Shown here one piece after another: positions 24,479 to 32,131 of a stretch of DNA of 32,131 nt. The stretch comes from Bifidobacterium parmae (GTDB taxonomy: Bacteria > Actinomycetota > Actinomycetes > Actinomycetales > Bifidobacteriaceae): NCBI RefSeq assembly GCF_002860365.1, contig NZ_NMWT01000024.1, positions 1 through 32,131 on the forward strand. Reading direction: 5' to 3'. The position numbers were made by a program, and so were the translations under genes. Under the pieces are notes generated by a model, which was given only the letters and a program-made list of their open reading frames with translations, did not search any database and was not told the origin of the DNA. The first letter of the stretch is position 1, and the number at the start of each line of letters is the position of its first letter.

Positions 24479-27400
24479 ATGGCGAAGCAATCTTCCCAGG
24501 CATACGAGCGGTCACGCAGGACCGGGGCGCTGCTGCGCCGTCTGGTGCCGTCCGGCAACCGCAGGTGGATCACACCGGTCGTCGCCCTGCTGCTGATCCT
24601 CGGCGTGGTGGCGGGCGCGATCATCATCAGTTCGGTGACGCAGCGCCACGTGCAGCTCGACGACGGCTCCGTGTGGGTCACCTCGCTGAAGGACCGCAAG
24701 GCGGCCCGGTTCAACGTGAAGCTCAAGCAGGCGGACGCGGGCGTCTCCTCGGCGGCGCAGCGGTTCGACGTCTCCCAGCATGACTCGGACACCGTGCTCG
24801 ACGAGGCCGGCAAGGCGTCGTCGATCAAGGCGTCCACCGTCGGCGTGGACTCCTCCACCGAGACGAAGGGGAACACCACGTCGATGATCGGCGGCGGCAC
24901 CGTCGCCTTCCTCGACACGAAGACGGGCGACGTGTGGGCCGGATCGTCGGACGACGTCGAATCCGTGTCGCCGGCGAACGGCGAGCCGCAGATGAAGCTG
25001 GGCGCGGGCGGCAAGGCCGTGGTCGATTCGGACGGCGTGGTATGGGGCTACCGTCCGTCGGACGGCATGGTGTTCAGACTGGACAACCCGCAGAGCCATT
25101 CCGTCTCGCAGACCAAGTCGCTCACCGACGGCGCGCAGACGAACGCCTCCTCGTTCACCGTGGTCGACGGCGTGCCGGTCATCACCGCCGGCGGGCGGGC
25201 GATCTTCGAAGGCGGCAAGGCCACGCTGGACGTGACGGGACCGGCGACCCTGCAGCTGCCGTCGGTGGACGGCGCGCAATCCGGATGGGTCGCGGTCTCC
25301 GGGCGCAACGGCATGGACCTCATCGACCTCACCTCGTCGAAGCCCAAGCCGGTGGCGCTCCGCTCCGACGGTAAGGGCGAGCCGGCGAGGCCCGTCTCCT
25401 CCGGCGGCTGCGTGTTCGCCGCGTGGAGCCAGAAGGCCAACAACTACGTGTCCGCATGCTCTGCGGACGACGGCAAGGCGGCGTTCCGGTCGCTCAAGGA
25501 GGTGAACGCCACCTCCGAACTGGTGTTCCGCACGAACCACCGCCAGGTGGTGCTCAACGACGTGGTCAACGGCAACGTGTGGAATCCGCGCGAATCCACG
25601 GACGTGATCAAGATCCAGTGGAACACGATCCAGACCGAGCAGTCCGAGAAGCAGCAGCAGAACGACGAGACGGCGAACAACCAGCGCAAGTTCGACAAGA
25701 CCTGCTCGCAGCAGTCCGGCGAGATCAAGGCCGAGGACGACGCGTTCGGCGCGCGCGCCGGCGGCGAGCAGATCCTCGACGTGCTGCGCAACGACCAGCA
25801 GACCGACTGCTCGGTGCTGGAGATCACGCATGTGAACGCGCCCGCGGGCGCCACGGTCACGGTCTCCCCCGTCTATGACGGCCGCTACCTCCAGCTCGAC
25901 GCCACGAAGGCGAAGGCCGGGTCGGTGAGCTTCTCCTACGAGATCTCCGACGGGCACGGCCAGACCTCCTCGGCCACCGTGGACCTGACGCTGACCGGCT
26001 CGGGCGACTCCGCCCCCTCGCAGACCGACGTGCCTCCGGAACTGGCCGTCGAACAGGGCGCCACATACACGTGCAATGCGCTGGGCAGCTTCACCGACCC
26101 GGACGGCGATCCGATGACGCTCGTCTCCGCCGCGCCGCAGAACTCCGACCAGGTGACGGTCTCCACCCGCGCGGACGGCCAGCTCACGTTCAACACCGGT
26201 TCGATGACCTCCGGGCGCGTCGGCGTCGAGCTCACCGTCTCCGACGGCGAGCAGACCGGCACCGGCATGGTGTACTTCTCGGTGAAGCCGGCGAACACGC
26301 TGTCCGCCGACATCGACCCGGTGGTCAAATCCACACTGCCCGCCACCGACACCTCCATCGACCTCAAGCCCTACGTCCACGCGACCAGCGCCCAGCCGGC
26401 GCAGCTGTCCGCGGCGGACACGCCGAACGGGGCCACGGTGACGGTGAACGCCGCCGACATGACGCTCCAGTTCAAGGCGAACGACCCGGGCACCTACTAC
26501 GTGCCGTACACGATCACGCAGGGTTCCGTGCCGGCGACGGGTCTGGCGCGCGTCGAGGTGCAGCCGGTGGCCGGCGAGGCCGCGAAGCCGGTGGCCGCGA
26601 ACGACGTGGCGCTGCTCGGCGCGGAGAACACGGCCATCGTCGAGCCGCTGACGAACGACATCGACCCGATGGGCGGCGTGCTGTCCGTCACCGCCGTCAC
26701 GACCGACCCCTCGTCCGGCATCAAGACGGGTCTCGTCAGCCACAAGCGCGTGTACCTGACGGCGCGTCAGGTGCCGACCAAGCCGGTGGAGGTCACCTAC
26801 ACGGTGGCGAACGCGGCCGGCACGTCGACCGGCACGATCGTGCTGCAGCCGCCGGCGCTGTCGACCGGCAACTCGGTGCCGAAGGCGTCGAACGTGAACA
26901 CGCAGGTGCGCACCGGCGGCATCGTCTCGGTCGACGTGCTCGACCATGTGAGCTATCCGGACGGCACGACGGTCACGCTGCAGAACGACCTGCAGACCGA
27001 CAAGGCCACGTTCAAGGGGCTCGCGTTCGTCTCCGGCGACACGGTCCGCTATCAGGCGTCCGACGAGACCGGCGTGTTCCCCGTCACCTACACGGTGAAG
27101 GACAATCTCGGCAATTCCGCCTCCGGCACGATCACCATCACCGTGCATCAGCGCAACGAGGATAACAAGCCGGCGCCCACGCCGCACGACACGGAGGCGC
27201 AGGTGGCCGCCGGCCAGAAGGTGCGCATCCCGATCACGCTCACCGGCATCGACGTGGACGGCGACGACGACCAGCTGCTCGGCCTCGGCAACAAGGCGCC
27301 GCAGCTGGGCCGCATCACCGAGGTGGGCGCGAACTATCTCGTCTACGAGGCGTACGCCGACTCCTCCGGCACCGACATCTTCTCCTACGCTGTGGAGGAT

Positions 27401-30400
27401 TGGACCGGCCAGCGCGCCCAGGCGCAAATCCGCGTCGGCGTGTTCCAGGGCGCCTCGGATTCGGGCGTGTACGCGCGCGACGACGAGATCACGCTGCGTC
27501 CGGACACGGCGGCCACTGTGCCGGTCGCCCAGAACGACATCTCCGGCGACAACACCGATCTGACCGTCGAGAAGAAGCTCGACTCGGCGGGCATACCGGG
27601 CGCGAAGGTGACCGCCAACATGATCGACTTCACCACGCCCTCGCAGGCGGGGACGAGCTACATCGTCTACACGGTGAAGGACAAGGCGGGTCTGACGGAC
27701 ACGGGCACGCTGACCGTGAACGTCGACCCGAACGCCCCGATCGAGCCGCCGGACGCCTACGACTACCGCGTGCCCTCGGCCGCGACCATCGATAAGAAGA
27801 GCGTGGACGTGGACGTGAGCCAGTGGATCGCGAACCCGTCCGGCACCGCGTCCGATCTCAAGGTGGGCGTGCACGAGTCGGCGCGCGACCATGCGCGCGT
27901 CAAGGGCGGCGACAAGTCGACCGTCATCACCGTGGACCTGACGAAGGAGGCGCGAGCCGTCCCCTACACGGTGACCAACACGAAGTACGGCATCACGTCC
28001 ACCGCGTTCATCCAGGTGCCCGCGTACGGCGTGTTCCCGCCGACGCTGCGTCCGAAGGCGCCCGAACTCAAGGTGAACGCGCGCGAGACCATCCAGATCA
28101 ACATCGCCGACTACGTGCGCGTGGGCGCCGGCAAGGAGCCGTACGTGGACGGCGCCGACTCGGTGAGCGCCACGAAGGCGGCCGACGGGAACCTGTACGT
28201 GAACGACAAGACGCTCAAGTTCACCGCGCCGAAGGACTATTCGGGCCCCGCGTCGATCACGTTCACGGCGGTGGACGGCAAGAAGGGCTCCGACAAGACG
28301 AAGATCATCAACTCGGCGGTGCTCACCCTGCCGATCACGGTGATCGGACGCGACGTGCCTCCGCCCACGTTCTCCTCGTCCACGATCGACGTGGTGGCCG
28401 GCGAGGACACGAAGACCATCGACCTGAAGGCGCTCACGCACGCGCCGAGCGGCGCCTACGACGACGAGAAGCAGTACACGTATGCGGGCGGCTCGAACAC
28501 CGGCAAGGTGAGCGCCACCGTCTCGAACGGCGGGCAGCTGCAGGTGAAGGCCGACAAGGACGCCTCCCCCGGCACGACGGTCAGCGTGCCCGTGCAGATC
28601 AAATACGGCAAGGGCACGGTCGACGCCGGCGTGACCGTGCGCGTCGTCTCCTCGACACGTCCGCTGGCGCGTGTGGCCGACAAGACGCTCAAGCTCAAGG
28701 CCGGTGAAAGCCAGAGCGTGAACGTGCTCGACGACGCGTACAACCCGTTCCCCTCGGACCCGCTCACCGTGGTCCAATGCGCGGCGGACGACGCCTCCAA
28801 GCTCACCGTCCAGTGCGGTGCCTCGGGCTCCATCGGCATCACCGCCGCCGCGGACATCGGTGGCAGCACGAACCGCGTGCTCGTCACCGTGCAGGACGGC
28901 ACGAAGACGGCCGAACGCAAGGTCACGGGCACGATCACCGTATCCGTGATCGACAAGCCGGACGCGCCGCTGCTCTCCCCCGTCGACGCGAAGCCGCAGG
29001 ACGGCGCGGTCGATCTGGCCTGGACGCCCGGCTCGGCGAACGGCAGCCCGATCACCGACTACGAGGTGCGTTGGGGCGACGACGGCGACAAGGCGTCGTC
29101 GAAGTCGTGCGGCGCGGTGACGACCTGCAAGATCACCGGGCTCACGAACGGCAAGTCGTACACGTTCCGCGTGCGCGCGAAGAACGAGGTCGGCTGGTCG
29201 AAGGACTCCAACACGGCGACCGGCACGCCCGACAAGGTGCCGCCGGCCCCGTCCTCGGTCACGGTGGACGGCGCCAGGAACAAGGTGACCGTCTCATGGT
29301 CGATGCCCGACTATGAGGGGTCCCCCGTCGACTACTACACCGTCACCCTGAGCAACGGCAAGAAGGACACCGCGAAGGGCTCCACGTCGAAAAGCTTCGA
29401 CATCGCCGACGCCGACATCTCGGACGGCTTCACCGTGACCGCCACCGTCGTCCCCCACAACAAGGTGGGCGACGGCGCCGGAGCCACGTCGAAGGACGCG
29501 GCCAAACCGTACGGCAAGCCGGACATGCCGTCCGTCTCCGCCTCCCAGGAACCGAACAGCAACAAGGTGACGGTGACCGGCAAGCTCGGCAACATGCGCA
29601 ACAACGACTGCTCAGCGGTCGGATTCATGCTGGGCGACTACAAGGCCGAAGGCCGATGCGGCGAGACGTCGCACACGTTCACCATCGACGACTCCGACTT
29701 CGGCGGCTCCCTCACACCGGGGTTCGGCGTCACGACGAAACAGGGCGAGTACGCCGCCGGAACCGGAGCGCCCATCACGCCGACCTACAAGCCGGCGGCG
29801 CCGCAGAACCTCGCCGTCAGGACGAGCGACGGCCGCTGCGTGGTCTCGTGGAGCGACGGCGACGGCAAGAGAGGTGGATTCGACTACACGGACGGCAACG
29901 GCGCGACCGGATCCACGTCGGGCACGTCGTTCTCCTACGATCCCGGCGCCTGGCGCGCCTGCGGCTCGGTGAGCGTCCGCAAGACGTTCCGCGGTGCCGC
30001 CAGCGACAACGCCACCGCGGCCAGCCAGGACATGCCGAACAAGCCGAAGGCCCGTCTGAACAACTACGCCTTCCGGTGGGACGACCACGACACGCTCCGC
30101 ATCGCGAACGGAAACATGGAGACCTACGGGCAGGGCGCCACGGCCGTGCTCACGCTGACCGACGAGAACGGCAACACACAGCAGGTGGCCTCCTGGGCGG
30201 TCGGGCAACAACCGACGGCCATCTCCTTCAAAGATGTCACGACCACCCTCGAAGGCGACATGACCTGGCGCATCACCCTCAAGGACGGTCCGTCGGAACT
30301 CGTCGACGGCGTCGAATCGCACGGTTCGGTCGGCAACTCACGCCCGATGGCCGAAGGCGACTCGAAGTCGCTGTCCGGCCAGCTGCCCGAGAACGGCATC

Positions 30401-30445
30401 AAGGCCCAACCGTGGATAAGGGGGTTGGCGTATTACGCACGATGA
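24479..30445 (+). CDS. fn3: Giant surface protein with Ig-like and fibronectin type III domains
   Basis: The 1988-residue product has a short basic cytoplasmic N-terminus and one membrane helix (31-52), so nearly all of it should lie outside. Residues about 60-390 contain repeated short strands such as VAFLDTKTGDVWAGS and GVVWGYRPSDGMVFRLD, suggesting a beta-propeller. About 420-1490 is a chain of Big_9/cadherin-like units (for example LGSFTDPDGDPMTLVSAAP). Fibronectin type III modules begin near 1493 (DYEVRWG) and 1587 (VTVSWSMPDYEGSP), with weaker ones after 1680 and 1770. GGGAG lies 6 nt before the ATG. This matches the FN3 protein of the PFNA cluster; a fragment of the B. longum homologue has been reported to bind human TNF-alpha. 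It probably senses or binds envelope or host ligands. Confidence 0.93.
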   Translation: MAKQSSQAYERSRRTGALLRRLVPSGNRRWITPVVALLLILGVVAGAIIISSVTQRHVQLDDGSVWVTSLKDRKAARFNVKLKQADAGVSSAAQRFDVSQHDSDTVLDEAGKASSIKASTVGVDSSTETKGNTTSMIGGGTVAFLDTKTGDVWAGSSDDVESVSPANGEPQMKLGAGGKAVVDSDGVVWGYRPSDGMVFRLDNPQSHSVSQTKSLTDGAQTNASSFTVVDGVPVITAGGRAIFEGGKATLDVTGPATLQLPSVDGAQSGWVAVSGRNGMDLIDLTSSKPKPVALRSDGKGEPARPVSSGGCVFAAWSQKANNYVSACSADDGKAAFRSLKEVNATSELVFRTNHRQVVLNDVVNGNVWNPRESTDVIKIQWNTIQTEQSEKQQQNDETANNQRKFDKTCSQQSGEIKAEDDAFGARAGGEQILDVLRNDQQTDCSVLEITHVNAPAGATVTVSPVYDGRYLQLDATKAKAGSVSFSYEISDGHGQTSSATVDLTLTGSGDSAPSQTDVPPELAVEQGATYTCNALGSFTDPDGDPMTLVSAAPQNSDQVTVSTRADGQLTFNTGSMTSGRVGVELTVSDGEQTGTGMVYFSVKPANTLSADIDPVVKSTLPATDTSIDLKPYVHATSAQPAQLSAADTPNGATVTVNAADMTLQFKANDPGTYYVPYTITQGSVPATGLARVEVQPVAGEAAKPVAANDVALLGAENTAIVEPLTNDIDPMGGVLSVTAVTTDPSSGIKTGLVSHKRVYLTARQVPTKPVEVTYTVANAAGTSTGTIVLQPPALSTGNSVPKASNVNTQVRTGGIVSVDVLDHVSYPDGTTVTLQNDLQTDKATFKGLAFVSGDTVRYQASDETGVFPVTYTVKDNLGNSASGTITITVHQRNEDNKPAPTPHDTEAQVAAGQKVRIPITLTGIDVDGDDDQLLGLGNKAPQLGRITEVGANYLVYEAYADSSGTDIFSYAVEDWTGQRAQAQIRVGVFQGASDSGVYARDDEITLRPDTAATVPVAQNDISGDNTDLTVEKKLDSAGIPGAKVTANMIDFTTPSQAGTSYIVYTVKDKAGLTDTGTLTVNVDPNAPIEPPDAYDYRVPSAATIDKKSVDVDVSQWIANPSGTASDLKVGVHESARDHARVKGGDKSTVITVDLTKEARAVPYTVTNTKYGITSTAFIQVPAYGVFPPTLRPKAPELKVNARETIQINIADYVRVGAGKEPYVDGADSVSATKAADGNLYVNDKTLKFTAPKDYSGPASITFTAVDGKKGSDKTKIINSAVLTLPITVIGRDVPPPTFSSSTIDVVAGEDTKTIDLKALTHAPSGAYDDEKQYTYAGGSNTGKVSATVSNGGQLQVKADKDASPGTTVSVPVQIKYGKGTVDAGVTVRVVSSTRPLARVADKTLKLKAGESQSVNVLDDAYNPFPSDPLTVVQCAADDASKLTVQCGASGSIGITAAADIGGSTNRVLVTVQDGTKTAERKVTGTITVSVIDKPDAPLLSPVDAKPQDGAVDLAWTPGSANGSPITDYEVRWGDDGDKASSKSCGAVTTCKITGLTNGKSYTFRVRAKNEVGWSKDSNTATGTPDKVPPAPSSVTVDGARNKVTVSWSMPDYEGSPVDYYTVTLSNGKKDTAKGSTSKSFDIADADISDGFTVTATVVPHNKVGDGAGATSKDAAKPYGKPDMPSVSASQEPNSNKVTVTGKLGNMRNNDCSAVGFMLGDYKAEGRCGETSHTFTIDDSDFGGSLTPGFGVTTKQGEYAAGTGAPITPTYKPAAPQNLAVRTSDGRCVVSWSDGDGKRGGFDYTDGNGATGSTSGTSFSYDPGAWRACGSVSVRKTFRGAASDNATAASQDMPNKPKARLNNYAFRWDDHDTLRIANGNMETYGQGATAVLTLTDENGNTQQVASWAVGQQPTAISFKDVTTTLEGDMTWRITLKDGPSELVDGVESHGSVGNSRPMAEGDSKSLSGQLPENGIKAQPWIRGLAYYAR

Positions 30446-30608
30446 ACCCATCCCCGTGGCCGGTGACGCCCGGCGCGCCCCATAATCCGGAACTCCGTCC
30501 GAGGGACGTCCGCACGGCCCGACCCACGGCACCGCAACCACCACAGCAACGCACACGACCATCAACGTCCGAGGCATGAACGCCCCGCAACCCCCGCAAG
30601 GAGCAACC

Positions 30609-32105
30609 ATGAGCGAGAACACCCACGAGCCGATCGACGACTCGACCCAACTGTCCGACGGCACGCACGCCCACCCGCCGATCAAGCCGAGCCTGCCGGG
30701 ACGGCCGAAGCCGTCCATCCCGGCCAAGAAGCCCTCCGTCCCGAAGGGCGGCAAGACGCCGACGGACGCCACCGACATGGACTCGACCCGCCTCGGCTCC
30801 CGCTACGACATGGACGCCACGCGCCTCGGCACCCAGCTGGACATGGACTCGACCCGCCTCGGCTCCGCCAAGACGGCGCAGCTGCCGGACGGCACGCAGT
30901 CGGCTCCCGTGCAGACGCAACATACGCAGCAGACGACGGCCGCCTCCACGCACGCCGCCTGGCAGCCGCAGCAGCCCGCCCAGACGCAGCCGCTGCCCGC
31001 CCAACCCCTGCCGTCGCAGGGCACGGTCCCGCAGCAGCCCTTCCCGCGAGCCTCCCAGCCCCAATTCCAATCCCAGCCGCAGCAGCCGCAGCCCCAAACC
31101 CCCGCCCAGCCCGCGCCGCAGGTGATCGACACGGGCATGATGCCCGCCGCCTCGCCCGACGTCGAGCATTTCCGCGACATGTTCAACCTGCTCACCGAGA
31201 ACATCGCGAAGGCGGTGGTGGGCAAGGCCCGTCCGATCCGTCAGGTGCTCACCGCGCTCATGGTCGGCGGCCACGTGCTGCTCGAAGACAATCCGGGCAC
31301 CGGCAAGACCCAGCTGGCGCGCGCGCTGGCGAATTCGGTCGCGACGAGCTTCAAGCGCATCCAGTTCACCCCCGACCTGCTGCCCTCCGACGTGGTGGGC
31401 GTCACCTTCTACGATCAGAAGACCGGCGACTTCACGTTCCGCGAAGGCCCGATCTTCGCGTCCATCGTGCTCGCCGACGAGATCAACCGCGCCTCGCCGA
31501 AGACCCAGTCCGCGCTGCTGGAGGTCATGGAGGAGCAGAAGGTCACCGTGGACGGCGTCACGCACGACGTGCCCCAGCCGTTCATCGTGATCGCCACGCA
31601 GAACCCGATCGAGCAGCTCGGCACGTACAAGCTGCCCGAGGCCCAGATGGACCGTTTCCTCCTCAAGACGTCGATCGGCTATCCGGGGCACGACGTGTCC
31701 GTGGACATCCTGCGCCAGCTCGACGTCACCGACCGCGCCGCCACCGTCGACCCGGTGCTGACCGGCGACGACGTGATCGCCCTGCGCCGCACCGCGCAGA
31801 CCATCCACATCGACGACGCGATCACCGAGTACATCGTCCGTCTCGTCGAGCGCACGCGCCACGACGACAGCATCATGGTCGGCTCCTCGATGCGCGGCGC
31901 CCTCGCGCTCACGCGATGCGCCCGTATCTGGGCCGCGGCGGACGGCCGCGGCTACGTCGTGCCCGACGATGTGAAGGACCTCGCCGTGCCGGTGCTCGCC
32001 CACCGTCTGAGCCTGACCGCGGAGGCCACGTTCGCCGGGGAGACGCCGGAGACCGTCATCGCGCGCATCCTCGAGGACGTGCCCGCGCCCGTCCTCGGAC
32101 GCTGA
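30609..32105 (+). CDS. MoxR-type AAA+ ATPase with long disordered N-terminus
   Basis: The 498-residue protein has a MoxR AAA+ core from about residue 186: Walker A NPGTGKT (228-234), Walker B LADEIN (288-293), sensor 1 ATQNP and the QMDRFLLK stretch. MoxR ATPases act as chaperones for metal or envelope complexes. Most are near 320 residues; the extra 185 here are Pro/Gln-rich and unfolded. They include three 11-residue repeats, DMDSTRLGSRY, DMDATRLGTQL and DMDSTRLGSAK, starting at 56, 67 and 78. AAGGAG lies 5 nt before the chosen ATG; the earlier in-frame ATG at 30576 has none with good spacing. The PFNA cluster continues with DUF58 and transglutaminase genes, which would lie beyond the window. 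Confidence 0.92.
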   Translation: MSENTHEPIDDSTQLSDGTHAHPPIKPSLPGRPKPSIPAKKPSVPKGGKTPTDATDMDSTRLGSRYDMDATRLGTQLDMDSTRLGSAKTAQLPDGTQSAPVQTQHTQQTTAASTHAAWQPQQPAQTQPLPAQPLPSQGTVPQQPFPRASQPQFQSQPQQPQPQTPAQPAPQVIDTGMMPAASPDVEHFRDMFNLLTENIAKAVVGKARPIRQVLTALMVGGHVLLEDNPGTGKTQLARALANSVATSFKRIQFTPDLLPSDVVGVTFYDQKTGDFTFREGPIFASIVLADEINRASPKTQSALLEVMEEQKVTVDGVTHDVPQPFIVIATQNPIEQLGTYKLPEAQMDRFLLKTSIGYPGHDVSVDILRQLDVTDRAATVDPVLTGDDVIALRRTAQTIHIDDAITEYIVRLVERTRHDDSIMVGSSMRGALALTRCARIWAAADGRGYVVPDDVKDLAVPVLAHRLSLTAEATFAGETPETVIARILEDVPAPVLGR

Positions 32106-32131
32106 CCCGCCCGACCGCATCAACCGATCGA

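Noticed and set aside
24512-28777. Antisense open frame of more than 1,400 codons opposite the FN3 gene
   Set aside because: High third-position G+C of the real gene keeps the opposite strand open. The translation is Arg/His/Val-rich low complexity with no family resemblance or SD.

Overview
The window looks like a chromosomal segment from a high-G+C Gram-positive bacterium, most likely a Bifidobacterium. Coding sequence has strong G/C third-position use and AGGAGG-type ribosome binding sites. The right end carries the start of the PFNA cluster described in bifidobacteria: a membrane Ser/Thr kinase (Pkb2-like), a giant fibronectin type III protein, and a MoxR-type AAA+ ATPase. An AdnA-AdnB-like helicase-nuclease pair, an actinobacterial type of double-strand-break resection machine, supports the placement. 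I cannot name the species.

Left part (1-5,960). The 5' end of a Ser/Lys-rich protein gene runs off the left edge. It is followed by a tRNA-Arg(CCT) gene with its own terminator, then about 850 bp without genes. That stretch is filled with imperfect palindromic repeats, a 12-copy 13/14-bp tandem array and a very long hairpin. Next come a flotillin-like membrane protein gene, an isolated DUF4391 gene and an AlbA_2/Schlafen-type putative regulator. The regulator gene has lower G+C than its neighbours and is preceded by an operator-like array of about 10-bp repeats.

Middle part (5,960-13,090). A sodium:solute symporter gene lies behind a LacI-type operator and is followed by a small two-helix membrane protein gene that is probably its accessory subunit. 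Then come an exopolyphosphatase (ppx) gene interrupted by one in-frame amber codon, a class I aminotransferase gene, and a GNAT acetyltransferase-MFS transporter pair joined by a GTGA overlap.

Right part (13,290-32,131). adnA and adnB are translationally coupled by an ATGA overlap. AdnB has intact UvrD-type motor motifs. AdnA has a degenerate motor, a RecB-type nuclease and four cysteines suited to an Fe-S cluster. A membrane-anchored penicillin-recognising serine hydrolase gene diverges from the kinase gene. The kinase, FN3 and AAA+ genes run rightward to the edge. The kinase has an extracellular FN3-like domain, the FN3 protein is a very large single-pass exoprotein, and the AAA+ protein has a disordered N-terminus with three identical-phase DMD-S/A-TRLG repeats. 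This suggests a cell-envelope signalling module in which the kinase may modify the ATPase.

I found no CRISPR array, insertion sequence, integrase, rRNA gene or plasmid origin. The items most worth a second look are the ppx amber codon, the repeat cluster at 660-1,390, the iteron-like operator before the Schlafen-type gene, the orphan DUF4391 gene and the triple repeat in the AAA+ protein.
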